Source of the DNA: Anniella stebbinsi
Taxonomy: Eukaryota; Chordata; Lepidosauria; Squamata; Anniellidae
NCBI GenBank assembly: GCA_029215795.1
Contig: JARDYH010000001.1
Coordinates: 113,672,533 to 113,736,532 of the forward strand
Length of the DNA: 64,000 nucleotides
Reading direction: 5' to 3'
A program made the position numbers and the translations under genes. How positions within the stretch are numbered: the stretch's first letter is position 1; each line of letters opens with the position of its first letter. The notes below the pieces were generated by a model. That model did not search any database. It had not been told where the DNA came from and saw nothing but the letters and a program-made list of their open reading frames with translations. Below, piece after piece: positions 11,284-24,000 of the stretch.

Positions 11284-11729
11284 GGGTATGTCCACACCTA
11301 AGGGTGTAGAGGGAGGGAGGGGGAGGATCGTGGACTTATCTGCTTCTGCGATCCTCCCCAGACATCTACAACGCTGTGTGGTGTCCCAGAAGGAAAGAGG
11401 GACATCGCAGGTGCCATTTTTTTAAACAAGAGGAGCCACACTGCCCCAATCCGACTGAAAAGGTTTTTTTTAAAAAAACGCTCCAAACCCACACACCTCC
11501 ACCATTCTGGGGATGGCAAAATATCTTTCTCTCCCCCCATGGGCACGGAGCCACCTCACGCGGCTCCATGCCCATTTTACGACCCTGGACGGCGAACAAA
11601 ATGGATATCCCCAGTTTCCGCTATCCCGGGGTCATCCCCAGTGGCCCCTGGGATTCCCTGTGCATCATGTGGACACACAGGGACAACCTAGGGATGACCC
11701 CGGAATAAATCCATCGTGTAGACACGGCC
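11284..11729. mobile_element. MITE with GGGTATGTCCACACC termini (copy 2, 446 bp)
   Basis: Same family and same orientation as 9607-10051. It begins GGGTATGTCCACACCTAAGG and ends CGTGTAGACACGGCC. Overlapping open frames on both strands reflect its composition. Confidence 0.75.
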
Positions 11730-12141
11730 CTCCATATAGCCAAGCCCTCATTCTTGAGCTTAATCGAGTTTACTGGCTGGGGGCTGCTCAACATCAGCCC
11801 TTGTACCTCTCCTCCATGCACACAATCAATCAGTCATACAACAACAATACTGGGAGCTAGGGGGCTATATGTAACAAACACTCTCCCCCCCATTTCTGTC
11901 CCTTAAGTGGTGGGGCTTCGCTTCACCATAGGCAATTGGATTTTCTTCTCCTGGTAACAGTGTTGATGACTGAAGAAAATGCGAAGATGGTGGTAGAAAA
12001 TTCCTCTCCCCAACCTCTTCTTATTCTGTAAAGCATCATGTGGGACTTAATTCTCAATTAACATGCAGAGAATTGTGCTGTAAATTCCACAGTGGTCAAT
12101 GAGATTTATGCTATATAAGTGTTTATAGGATTGCAGTCTTT

Positions 12142-12496
12142 GGCTGCCTCTACAAGAGAGGTTTAAAGCTCTTTCAAGGCGCTTAAATTTTTTTACCTCT
12201 ACAAGAACGGAGCGCAAATCGGGCATTGAGGCGCGTTATCTCTCCGATTATGCGCATTATCGAATGCGCGTTAAATCGCGAGTTTTATTTTGCTCCGGCC
12301 GTTAAAGCGCATTTTGCCTATGTGAACAAGCGCTTATGCGCATTAACTACTTGGAAAGCGCATTTTGGACATCCGTTAATGCGCTTCGCCGCCTCTCGCC
12401 GCCTCTCGTGCAGAGGTATTAGGTGTAAATGCGCTTCAGCGATGATGCGCATAATCGCCTAACCGGGCGCAAAAGCGAATCCTTGTGGAGGGGACC
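12142..12496. mobile_element. GCGC-rich MITE with 3-bp target duplication (copy 1, 355 bp)
   Basis: Ends GGCTGCCTCTACAAG and CTTGTGGAGGGGACC form an imperfect inverted repeat; TTT flanks both sides (12139-12141 and 12497-12499). The interior is packed with ATGCGCATTA-type words. Copies are at 43223 and 58263, with a decayed relative near 63531. Confidence 0.85.
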
Positions 12497-12499
12497 TTT

Positions 12500-13380
12500 A
12501 TAAATAAATAAAAAAATAGTACACATAAAGTAAGCCACCAATATTTCAGTTTGCTTCCTTTGTTTTGCTAGAGTATTAGCAAAGTGCACCTACCTTGTTC
12601 CAAATAACTAAATTCATGGTTCTTTAACAGCAAAGAATTCAACAAGGCCTATACTTATCGTGCTGCTGGCAGAAATAGATGGAATGGCAGTCTTAAAAAT
12701 TAAACAAAAAGCTAAAATGATCAAAGCAAGAAATGCGTAACAAATGTTCTTCATTTTCTGCTTCAGAACAAAAGTACATCTGCAGTGCTAAATCACCTGT
12801 GCAAAAAAGGCTTAGGACATGAGACATCTCAATCTTATCATCTTGCCTGCAGCACTTGTACCAAACTAAAGGATAAGCTATACCCAATATTTCATCACTT
12901 CCTATTTCACTACCACACTGCTGTGAGAAATGAAATGAATTTTAAAAACTTACAGGTTTGATAGATTACATTCTGTCAAGCCAATAGGCATAGGTTACAA
13001 TTGTCACATTAAGTTGCACAGAATGGCTTCTGCTCTTACAGTAAGAAGTGTTTCAGTTCTGTTGAGTGTTAACTTCATTTGACTAAGTAATAAACAGAAC
13101 TCAATTATACAGATTCCACACAAATGCCCTAACATTTATCCAAGCATAACTTTTATCCAAACATAAAAGTAATTCTGAATGTATGTTTTATTGATGTGAC
13201 TGTCAGTTTTGTGCAATAGAAAGAGTGAAAGTGATATATAAATGCCCCTGGGAATGTTATTACATGATGACATATCATAGTTTACAGAGGAATTACATGG
13301 AAAAATACAATTCTTCTGTAAACAATGGTACATTATAACGTAGAAGCATTCCAGGCTCATTTTCAAAGTGTGTGGTAGAC
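12500..13380. other. Intergenic stretch, nothing recognised
   Basis: AT-rich, no exon, no repeat family recognised by eye. Confidence 0.5.
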
Positions 13381-13640
13381 ACCCAGTTCACACATGCCAT
13401 TTTCTGAGTTGTTTAACCCAGGGGTGAGTGGGAACGAGTGAGAGTACTGCCTCCAACATGCTCCTCAATTCTGCTTTCAATTAACAAACTACAATCACCC
13501 CATTCATAGTTTGTTAGCATGACATCCAAACCCAGACTCTGGGTTGTTTAGGGATTAAACAATCCAGAGTTAACCCAACAAAAAATTGTAGGTGCTTGCT
13601 TCGCTCATGTTCGACAACCCATGGATTAAATCACCCTGGG
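13381..13640. mobile_element. Possible decayed inverted-repeat DNA element
   Basis: The words CAGTTCACACATGCC near the left edge and GTTCGACAACCCATGG near the right, with internal GGGTTGTTTAGGGATTAAAC, resemble the GTTCAGACAAC-ended MITEs elsewhere in this window. Borders are not resolved. Confidence 0.3.
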
Positions 13641-14419
13641 AATTCACTGATAGGCAGTGTATATATGCCTATAATCAAATCAATTATATCTAAAGTTCCT
13701 GAAATAATTATAGTAATATATTCTAATAATGAATTATTTTTTAAACTTTTAAATTCTACCATTTCCAAGTCACTGTTTTCAGTACTTATGTTTTGATTAG
13801 TTTTGCTTCAGAATTTTTATCTGGGCAGGATAGTTTGCATACCATTCTATATTCCTTTACAACTCCATGCATACTAGGATCCCAAAATAGTACAGGACAG
13901 GAAAATATTTTTCAGTTTAGTTCAGCATTGTTTAGAAACCTGCTTGGTGAGATGACTCTGCAGTGGACTATAGCAATTCATAGGTCAAACACAGCATGGA
14001 TCCAAATGTTTGCAGAATGACCCCAGGACACAGTGCTTTTTACATTTCACAGCGTCTCTCCATGGGGTTACTTTTTTCCTGGTAGAAGGGAAACACTGTA
14101 TTGTACAAGGAGGGGAAAATGCTAACTAAAACACCTTGAGAATAAGGCTTTGCATTCTAACATGCTAAGGACACATTTAGGTAAGTATCTTTCAAATAAA
14201 TTGGACTTGAGTCCAAGTAAACATTTTTTGGAGAGCTAAAGTCCAACATGTGAAAATCTCACTTGCATATACAACATGTTTTCTCAAAGGAGCAAACAGG
14301 TTTTAACCTTTTATTAAATATCAACTGTCACTGTTATGGAGGTGTGTGCAGACAAGGATGTGCATGTTGCAAGCATCTGCTGTGGGGAGCTAAGGATCTC
14401 TGTGCACAGGGACACTCTG

Positions 14420-14662
14420 CACCCTCACCACAAATCCACTGGTCGGGAGAGTCGGGTTCTAGTCCCCACTGGGCTATGGAAGCCCACTGGATAAATATGA
14501 GCCAGTCACAGACTCGCAGCCCAACACTCCTCACAGGGTTGTTGTTGTGAGGATAAAATGGAGAGGAGGAGGAGGATCATGTATGCTGCCTTGAGTTCCT
14601 GAAAGGAGGAAAGAGGGTGGGATATAAACGTAACGAATAAATAAATAATAAAAATAACTTGC
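14420..14662 (+). mobile_element. CORE-type SINE (MIR-related)
   Basis: B-box-like GGGTTCTAGTCCC at 14453-14465 is followed by a core containing GAGCCAGTCACAGACTC and CTCACAGGGTTGTTGTTGTG (14530-14549). The 3' part GGGATATAAACGTAACG ends in a TAAA tail of LINE type. The matching structure on the minus strand is at 56487-56715. Confidence 0.7.
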
Positions 14663-14722
14663 ATGTCTGTGAGACCCAGGCCACCTGGTCTGGATTAGGA
14701 TTCTCATTAAGCACACTGGATT

Positions 14723-14724
<2 letters not shown>

Positions 14725-14761
<37 letters not shown>
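14725..14761 (+). repeat. (AT)n microsatellite
   Basis: About 18 uninterrupted AT dinucleotides. Confidence 0.95.
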
Positions 14762-14763
<2 letters not shown>

Positions 14764-15260
14764 TTATCTATCTCTTATCTGCCACTACTTTGTAGTTTAT
14801 AAATCCCTGTTTTACATCAGAAATGGATAGATCATTATCACAATATCATCCTCTACTATCTAAATATGGGTCCCAACACTAACAATCCTTCAAGGCAAGG
14901 AACATGACTGTTCTAGTTTATAACAAAATACTGTAAGGATGACTGCCGTACAATCAGTTGGAACACGAAATAGTAGGAAAATGACTGAACCACAGTGTTT
15001 AAAGAGATTTGTAACAAGATATAATCAGAACTCTTATATTCTGTCAATGTTTTTTGCAACAATTACTGTGAATATTTTACTTTACTTTCATAAGATCCTT
15101 TATGGAAGAGGTATATTTTGAGAACTTCAACAACAAACCATAACCTGCATGTAAACTTCATGTTATCAAATATGATTGTTAAATCATTCACAAATAATCT
15201 AAAAATAACTAATTTACAGGTAATGTTTCAATACCATAATGGAAATAATGAGACACTGAG

Positions 15261-15350
15261 ACTGCAATCCTATATACACAATCTCCTGGGAGTAAGTCTC
15301 ATTGAACTCAATGAGTCTTATTCTCAGGTAGACCGGTATAGAATTGCACT
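15261..15350. mobile_element. Palindromic MITE A (ACTGCAATCCTAT ends)
   Basis: A foldback of two arms: CTGGGAGTAAGTCTCATTGA and AATGAGTCTTATTCTCAG, with CAATCC and GAATTG outer ends. This family of about 85 bp recurs throughout the window. Confidence 0.7.
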
Positions 15351-16365
15351 GAAAATCAATAATCTGCAAATGGAATAACCTGCAAATGAAGGAATGAGCA
15401 TTTTAAAGTTTGTAAGTATGCAGTTTCTTACAAAAGTTGAAATTGAACATATCTAGGAGTCCAATCTTATGACTAGTTCATTTTCGTATTTAAATCCCAG
15501 CAAAAACTCACCGCCACCTGTGGGCAACATTTTGTAACAACTGAGATACCTCCAACGTTATTAAGAGGGCAGGGAGGAGATATCAGCAACTCAAGCTCTT
15601 ATGAATGCCTCTAGGGCTCTATCTGTACTTGAAATCTTTATCAGTTTTACACTGCTTCAGTTGAAATGGCTGCCCCCAAAAGTCTTACGAATTGTAATTT
15701 GGCAAGATACTAATAACCTTTTCCGTGATATTCCCAGCCCATTTCTCATGGTTTCCCAGGATGAGGGAATGACTAGTAAACCAGTTTAAGTCTGCAAGTC
15801 AGTGCAGTTATTTGCACCAAGGTCTACTATATCTGCTCCCACCCAATTCTCTAAGATACAGCACTTCAAGAAAGCAATCCAAATGGAAATAATGAAACAT
15901 TCTGAGTTAGAACGCTTCCTGTGCAGCTTCAAAATATGATTACACCTTTCTTATCCTGAACAGGTTCCACCTATAACCATGCAGTATATACTCTATACAA
16001 GATGTCCAAAGGTCGTAATCATATGCAACAGTGATCCTGGCAATGTGTCCTATACAAAGAAGTATAGCAGATGTGATGGAAGATACTAGCCCATTGCCAG
16101 TGCTGAAGTAAGATTCAACTGCCAGTCCAGCTCGTTTCCATGAATGGAATAGGGAGGGGAAACCATCTTATCCTTTACTTCAAAAAGCAACTTGTCTTGG
16201 GCCAGCCCTGGTCCTAAAAACCATAATTTTTAAAAAAATGTACTTGACAAATTGCAGTGGTTTCATGGATGCTGATAAATGACTGCCCCAAGCATGACAA
16301 GTGGAGTAAGGATATCCAACTCTGCTATGCTTCCCATGGAAAACACCTACAGCCTTCTTAGGATC

Positions 16366-16425
16366 ATGCAATCCTAAGCATATCTACTCAGAAATAAGTC
16401 CCATTATGTTCAATAGGACACTCTT
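16366..16425. mobile_element. Palindromic MITE A, half copy
   Basis: GCAATCCTAAGCATATCTAC then CAGAAATAAGTCCCATTATG; only one arm and the centre remain. Confidence 0.55.
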
Positions 16426-16463
16426 CCAGATAACTGTACACAGAACCCTAGCATTAAATACTT

Positions 16464-16701
16464 GGGCTTGATCTACAGTAGTGCCTTTTATCAGTACTGA
16501 AGTGCACTGTTAACTCTTGGGATGCATTAGGCATTGTGTCTATCACTTTTCTAGTGTTATTTCTCGCTCTTTATTCCGTATTACCCAAAATTCTGCAACA
16601 GATGTCATTACGTGTACTACGAGAAATAAATGTGCAACAGATGATATAGCATAACTATGATGAGATGATATCGATATGACACAAGGTGTAGATCTGGCCT
16701 T
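16464..16701. mobile_element. MITE with GGGCTTGATCTACA termini (238 bp)
   Basis: GGGCTTGATCTACA at the left and TGTAGATCTGGCCTT at the right form an inverted repeat. No coding capacity; flanking duplication not clear. Confidence 0.6.
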
Positions 16702-17504
16702 GGGGTAGTATTGTAGACACAAAAGACTTCAGTGGCTTTGGGAATCAAGCAAAGAGAGCCATCCACCTTTCCTGAAACATTGCAGGTCCCGCAGTTGGGC
16801 CATTTAATTAATAAGCTGTTTCTATGCTACATGTTTCTCTAGCTTTTCCATCCTTCTAGCATTGCTTAGTCAAAAAAATATTTGCACTTTTGGTAAGCAA
16901 TCTTTCAATACGTATTGGAAACAAAAAGAAACACCTGTTGCATCGTCATAAAATATAAAATAAAAGACCCTTCAATCCAGAGCAGTACTTGAATGAACTG
17001 TGAGCTCACTGTTCAAAAGAAGTGACGTTTAAGCAGAATTTTGAAAATCCTGAAAGCTGGGAAGCTTTTCAGCTGGATCAGCATGGCTTCTGACTACCAT
17101 GCAAAATTGCTGCATTGCACAGAACAGGTGGGGCTTTCAGACAGGAAGGAAGCAGGGCAAAAAATAAGGGGCGATAGTGACAAGGCTCCAGGGTGACCCA
17201 ATGCAAAACAACTGTCTAGTGGGGAGCACGGCTTCTGTAGCCAGCCATTAGCCTTGTACCCTGGGAGACAAAACCACACATTCTTTTAGGGATCGTGCAG
17301 GCAGGCCTAGGTTAATCAATACTGGCAAAAGGGTGGATCTATTACATTTTTTCATTTAATTATTCAGCTGTTAAATGCCCATGACAGAATAGGATTAAAA
17401 GTTCTGTACTCTGGCCCTTTCTGGGTAGCTTATGCCACTTGTACAATGGGATAAAGGAGTGCAACATTTTTGAGAATTGTACACAGCATGAAGGCAATGT
17501 CTGC
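16702..17504. other. Intergenic stretch, nothing recognised
   Basis: Unique-looking DNA between a MITE and the L2 3' end; no exon seen. Confidence 0.45.
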
Positions 17505-19635
17505 CCTACAGATATTATTATCATTGTTATTGTTATTATTATTATTATTATTTGCATACAATGGGTGGTTTACAAAAGATTAAAACACTTAAAAACAATA
17601 TACAAAAATTAAAACTGCAAAAACATACAAGATACACATACATTTTAAACCACTATAACTTAAACAGCTATAAGCCTAAAAACCAAAACAGACCCAGGCT
17701 CATCAGATATTGCTAAATGCCTGAGAGAAGAGGAAAGTATTGACTTGGCGCCGAAACGATAACAATATTGGCATCAGGTGGGCCTCATCGGGACGATCAT
17801 TCCACAATTGGGGAGCTACCACAGAGAAGGTCCTCTACCTTGTTGCCAACCTCCAAGCTTCCCTCGGAGTAGGGATTCAGAGGAGGGCCTTAGATGTTGA
17901 ACGTAGTGTTCAGGTAGGTTCATGTTGGGAAAGGCATTCTGTCAGGTATTGTGGTCCTAAGCTGTGTAAGGCTTTACAGGTTAAAGCCAGTACCTTGAAT
18001 CCGGCTCGGAAACATATAGGCAGCCAATGCAAGAGGGCCAGAGTAGATCTTATATGCTCGAACCTTCTGGTCCCTGTTATCAATCTGGCCGCTGCATTTT
18101 GCACAAGCTACAGCTTCCAAACCAGTAATCTAACTTGGAGGTTACCAGAGTGTAGAAAACTAAAGCCAGGTTATCCCTGTCCAGATAGGGGCATAGCTGG
18201 GCGTCCAACCGAAGTTGGTAGAAGGCACTCCGTGCCACCGAGGCCACCTGAGCCTCAAGTGACAGAGATGGTTCTAGGAGAACCCCCAAGCTACGAACTT
18301 GCTCCTTCAGGGGGAGTGCAACCCCATCCAGAACAGGTTGAAGACCCTCCATTTGGTCAGCAGAACCACCCACTAACAGCATCTCAGTCTTGTCTGGATT
18401 GAGTTTCAGTTGATTAGCCCTCATCCAGTCCATTGTCTGGATGAGGTTCAGCACATCCACAGCCTCACCTGTTGAAGATGAAAAGGAGAAATAGAGCTCC
18501 ATGTCATCAACATACTGATGATAACACACTCCAAAACTCCGGATGACCGCACTCAACGGTTTCATGGAGATGTTGAACAACATGGGGGACAAGACTGACC
18601 CCTGCGGAACCCCATACTGGAGAATCCACTGGGCCAAGCAATGTTCCCCAAGCACCACCTTCTGGAGCCAACCCGTCAAGTAGGAGCGGAACCATTGCAA
18701 TGCAGTGCCTCCCACTCCCAAATCAGCTAGTCGTCCCAGAAGGATACCATGGTCAATGGTATTGAAAGCCGCTGAGAGATCAAGGAGAATCAACAGAGTC
18801 ACACTCCCCCTGTCTTTCTCCCGACATAGGTCATCATACAGGGTGACCAAGGCTGTTTCCATACCAAAGCCAGGCCTGAAACCCAACTGAAATGGATCCA
18901 GATAATCGGTCTCATCCAAGAGTGCCTGGAGCTGGCTCGCAACCACCTGCTCAAGGACCTTGCCCAAGAATGGAACATTTGCTACTGGCCTGTAGTTATT
19001 AAGATTTTCAGGCAGCCTGGGACCACTCCCTCTCGCAAAGAGGCATTAATCACTTTCCTGGCCCAGCCAGTTGTTCCATCCCTGCTAGCTTTTATTAGCC
19101 AAGAGGGGCAAGGTTGCACAAACCAAGCACAAACCAAGTACCTTTTCAATGTCCTCGAGATGTACCAACTGAAACTCATCCAAGAAAACAGGACAAGCCT
19201 GTGCTCTGGATACCTCACTTGATTCACCTGCTATAACGCTGGAGTCTAAGTCCTGGCGGATGCCAAAGATTTTATTCTGGAAGTGCCTAGCAAATATACT
19301 ACAGCGGGCCTCAGATGGTTTTACCATGTCCTTGAGACCGGTATGTAAAACCCCCCAGACAACTCTGAAAAGCTCCGCTGGGTGGCAGGATGCTGATTTA
19401 ATAGTGGCAGCAAAGTATTGTTCATTTGCTGCCCTCACTGCTCCTGAATACAGCTTATCATAGGCACTTAGAAGTGTTTGATTGCATCCACTAGGAGTTC
19501 ATCTCCATCTGCACTCAAGCCATCTGTTTTGTTTCACCACTCTCAGCTCTGAGGTATACCATGGAGCCATACGAGCTCTATACAGGAGAGGGCACTCAGG
19601 AGCAATCGTGTCAACCGTCCAGGTCATTTCCGCAT
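17505..19635 (-). mobile_element. L2-type LINE, 5'-truncated and mutated
   Basis: Read on the minus strand, the reverse transcriptase is largely open at 18967-18080 with DYLDPFQLGFRPGFGMETA, LLILLDLSAAFNTIDHGILL, GVPQGSVLSPMLFNI and a degraded catalytic box read as YVDDMELYF in place of YADDTQLYF. The part upstream of the RT is spread over broken frames to about 19630; the endonuclease is missing. The 3' end meets a TAA microsatellite at 17515-17552. The plus-strand copy at 37932-39599 is close to it and better kept. Frameshifts and the absent endonuclease make it inactive. Confidence 0.9.
17515..17552 (+). repeat. (ATT)n microsatellite at L2 3' end
   Basis: Interrupted ATT/GTT triplets that form the tail of the minus-strand L2. 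Confidence 0.85.
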
Positions 19636-19640
19636 TTCAC

Positions 19641-19725
19641 AGATATTTTGGCCTACAAGTTCCATAAGCCCTAGCCAGCATAGCCAATTTTGAGGGATGA
19701 TAGGAATTGCAGGCCAAAACATTGC
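19641..19725. mobile_element. Palindromic MITE C between L2 and DIRS fragments
   Basis: TTTTGGCCTACAAGTTCC and GGAATTGCAGGCCAAAAC are inverted arms around CCAGCATAGCCA. Same general type as 62393-62515. It marks the junction of the two retroelement fragments. Confidence 0.65.
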
Positions 19726-20905
19726 GAGGGTCAAAAGTAGTCTGTAACAGAAGAGTAGGTTGGAGGATTACCTTTTCTTGATAGGCTAATAGAACCAAAC
19801 AGAGAGCCCCTTGCATTGTTACTGTGTATTTACTGTTAAATATCCTGCCCTGGTACAGGAGGTTCGGTACCGATGGTAGTTTCCAATACTCCTCTTTCGA
19901 TAGATTGATGAGTAGGGCAAACCACGGTTGCCTGGGCCACCAAGGGGTGATGATAATACAATTCGTCCCGTCCCTCTTGATTTTTGCTAGGACCTTCAGA
20001 ATTAATGGGAAAGGAGGAAAGAAATACAATAGGTCTCTTTTCCATCGGAAATGGAAGGCGTTCCCTAGGGATGCTAGTCCCAGCCCTCCTCTTGAACAAA
20101 ACTTTTGGCATACCGTATTGCATTCAGTTGCGAACATGTCGACTGTTGGGTGGCCCCACACTTGAAAAAGTTGGCAAAGCCCTGGGAGAGAAAGTTGCCA
20201 CTCGTGAGTTATGGTAAAGAGCGGCTCAAGCTGTCCGTTAAAACACTGTCCACTCCGGCTATATGTATGGCCATAATGTGAATGTCCTTTGGTATCAACC
20301 ACTTGAAGATTTTTAGTGTCATGGAAATCAGACCAGACGACCACGTTCCTCCTTGTTTGTTCAAGTGTCATAGAACAGCTGTATTGTCTGTCAGAAGCTG
20401 TACATGATGACCTCGAATCTCTGGCTCGAATGCCTGAAAAGCTTTCCAAACAGCCAGCATTTCCAACTGATTGATATGAAGCTGAGACTCTTGAGATGTC
20501 CACCTCCCTTGAATGAGTAGAGACTCGCAGTGGACACCCCAACTCGTGAACACAGAGTCTGTGGTGACTGAACAAGGAGGGGACTGGCTGAGGAAAGGAA
20601 GTCCCTGAGATAGGTTTTTCTGTTTCATCCACCACGTTAATGAAATTGCTACTCCCTGTGGGATGGTGAGATTGAATCTTTTTGCATTCGCACTGAAAGG
20701 GAAGATCGGAATAAACCAACTCTGCAAGGGTCTCATTCTGAGTCGTGCCCATTCGACCACCGAGACTGTTGCTGCCATATGGCCAAGTAATTTTTGTACA
20801 GTATGGGCCTTGGTGTCTCGATGCCTATAAAGTTGTGTTGCCAGCTTGACCAATGCAGAAACTCTGTTCTGAGGTAAGTAAGCACAACCGTTTAAGAACA
20901 AATTA
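19726..20905 (-). mobile_element. DIRS-type retrotransposon fragment (end of RT, RNase H and downstream)
   Basis: On the minus strand, 20901-20368 reads LLGHMAATVSVVEWARLRMR (end of the RT region) and then an RNase H domain with TSWGVHCESL, HINQLEMLAVWKAF and LLTDNTAVL. After a frame shift near 20365, the frame to 19726 gives HPTVDMFATECN (about 20145) and PPFPLILKVLAKI and PWWPRQPWFALLINLS (about 19920-19990). The order and wording match DIRS1-like elements of vertebrates, which use a tyrosine recombinase instead of an integrase. Catalytic RT, recombinase and termini are absent, so this is an old fragment. Confidence 0.85.
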
Positions 20906-20914
20906 GACTATTTT

Positions 20915-21030
20915 TTCCAGGGTGGATTTGATTTAAATCAATTTGATTTAAATAATGATTTAAATCACGATTTTAATCACTACTTAGAAAAACTCGATTT
21001 AATCATGTGACTTCCCCCCCCCCCAAAAAA
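20915..21030. repeat. GATTTAAAT-rich palindromic repeat with poly-C
   Basis: Repeated GATTTAAATCA words in both orientations, followed by a run of C. It resembles the end of a DNA element seen in reptiles, but borders and family are not resolved. Confidence 0.5.
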
Positions 21031-24000
21031 AGTGCACTCGTCCTTGCTATAAGCTTAATACATGTTTTACACAACTCAGAGTTACCGAAGACTCATTCTT
21101 GCTGGGATAATCTTAATATTTACAAGCAGATGAAGGTTTCATTTTTAGTTTCTTGTGCAGATCTATTTCACTCTCCACAATCTATTCATCGAATTTTTTA
21201 AAATTTAGCACTTAAGAGGTAAGGGGTTGATTCTGTGTACATAGATTTACAAAGGAACAATGGGATTGTGATCTCTGCAGACACAAATTCACACTTTTGA
21301 GAACTGTAAAACCAAGCATCTGTGATAATATCTTCTAGATAGAAAAATTGCTCAATAATCTTACAGAAACCTCTGGAAGAGCATGACATTGTGAATGGAT
21401 TAATGGAATTCATTTACCAAAAAATTTAAACATTGCATGAATATACAGCCTCATGCTACATAATTAAAAACTAATCCTTATTTCATGATGAATAACCTTT
21501 CACCTAGCGAAAATAAAAGCCCACTACTGGCCAAAACAGTCACCCTGCCACCTTATCTTTGATGAACCCGAAACAAAGGAAATTTTTCCTAATTTTCTCT
21601 TTCATGCCAAAAAGTGAAACTACTTGAAAAGAACTCCACTGTACTTGTACCACCCTCCTATAATTATCAGCTACCAGCATTATGGAAAGCAAAAGTAGCT
21701 GTGTTGGCCAAAACAAAAATTCCAAAAGAAAACTTCCAAAATCCATATCACCATAGTACCTTTATTAGACCTTAATTTGACCAAATACCTTTACCTTTAT
21801 TAGACCTTTGAGTTGGCCTGATAAAGGTATTACAGCATTACGAAGTATTTAATATCTGAACAGGCCACAGTCTCCTTGGGAACAGGTCAGGCCATCAACA
21901 ATGATCCCTCCATAAATATATTAAACTGCAGCATTTAAAACATTGTAATCTCACAGTCTAAAAATACTGACCGTTATTCAGATGACTATACAAAAGATCA
22001 ATGACATCTAGTACTCACCTAAAGAATACACTATTTTAAAGGGTTAAAGAGAATGAATCTCAGGCATTCAGAATGTCCATTCAAGTATGTGAAAATAATT
22101 GCCTGAAAAGGTGCTTTTTCTGACCTTGATCAAGTATCTAAACTGCTGCTATGGAGAATTTAAACTGTTTCACTTCTCTTCTACAATTCTGCCTGTGATG
22201 CTGGAATGTCCCTTTCAATAACTCACACTTTTAAGCTGTCAGTCTTTTCTTTCTTTATGATGAAGAATTAAACGAGAAGTGCAGTTCTCTTAAAATGCCA
22301 GAAACAAATCTTGGATGAAAAGAAATGCACAATTCCTGCCAGATCAGTGTCCACTTAAACAGTCTGACTGTTTAATATCAGGCAAGGAAGAACCACATGT
22401 TATATTTCTGGGATTGGCCTTTAAGTGTGTCAGGCTAATGCTAATAAATCATGTCTCTGCACAGTATTTATTAGATTTAAATTATTCAGAAGCATGGTCT
22501 ACATGCTCAATATGACCTTTTAAAAACTTTAATATAAATGGTTTCAAATTTGTGATTAGGCTATTATTAAGAAATTATCGTGCTATATATCAGTGAAGTC
22601 TTCTTTTCATTATCAAATGGTGGGGGTTGGGTACAGATAACATGTTAAAATCAGCTCTACTTCTTTAGGTGAGAAAACCGTACCTTTAGTGATAAAGGGG
22701 GAAATGTAAGGGGTATATTTAGAGTGCCTTTTGTAAATCCAGGCACGCTACAGCTCTCAAACAGCCCACGCAAAATATGCAAACACGAGCCCTGTAGTGA
22801 ACCACATTGTGATGCAAATAATATTGTTCCATCACTGTGGACACTTTCAGCATAGGACAGTGTGGAAATATGATAGTGGTAAAGAAAGACTCTCAAACCC
22901 CCCTGTTAAAAACATTTTCTGGCTTCACTACAATCCCCAGAACTTTACTACTACAACTTTACTTCACTAAAATCCATGATTTCCAGAACATGTTATTTTT
23001 AATACAGAAATATTTGTCTAAAAGCTTCACTAGATAAGAAATTCCATCTGAACTGTAAACATTAGGTTCATATGTCTCCTTGTTTTGAAGAAGAAAAAAT
23101 TACGTACCCTTATATCCACACTTTTGTTATTTTTCATTATATGTGCAACCTCTTGCAGCCCAATATAGGCCTAGTTCTCACCAAGAACGCATGTAATTTC
23201 GGTGCTTCCCTTTACTAGCGAACACCTTTTCTTTTTAAAGGCTGCATCATGTTACACTGAAGTAAGCACACGTGCTCCAAAGTGCATTCTCTCTTACAAT
23301 CGCCAGCCACTTTTGTCATTTTCCCTCTACTGGTTTGCATTGCTAACTCCAGGTGCACATGCAAGTTACAGAGCAGTGAGCGGGATTGCAAACAGTATGC
23401 AAAATGCAGGGCAGGGCAGTGAAATGGGAAATTTGCACAAATTTCACAGCAGGAAAAATAAAAAATAAAACATTTGCGAACACCTTCCCGCATTCAGAAG
23501 GGCTCAGAAAATTATTTCCTTCTTGTGATCTGATGCTTCTCACTGGTGTACTACCTTAATAATATTTTGTTTGCTTTTTATTGAGGCTTTATCTCAGTTT
23601 ACTGTATTGTAGCAGTGTTCTGCAAGTGTTAATAGTAAAATTACACAAAGATCTGGATGACAGATGGACTGCTTTCAAATAGAATGATCTCCCAGCTGAA
23701 GTTTCTGGAGACACTGTTCCCACATATGAGCATCTGAGTTCCACTTAAATATGTCTAGTAATATTCATCAGAATCACACTGCTCAGACACACTACTGTTG
23801 AACTTGACCTTTATCCCCTTTCAAACCTACCATGGATTCGTAATATATATTTGCATTAAACCCCATTCTTTAATTCCCCCCCACACTTGTTAATATATAC
23901 TTCAAGATCTATTGAGCTTTTCGAGGTTAATGTACCACCTGCTCAGCAACTTGAACAACTGTTCTCTTATGTTGATGCACATGGATTTCAATGATGGAGA

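Noticed and set aside
17740..18402. 220-codon plus-strand open frame
   Set aside because: It is the antisense shadow of the minus-strand L2 reverse transcriptase.
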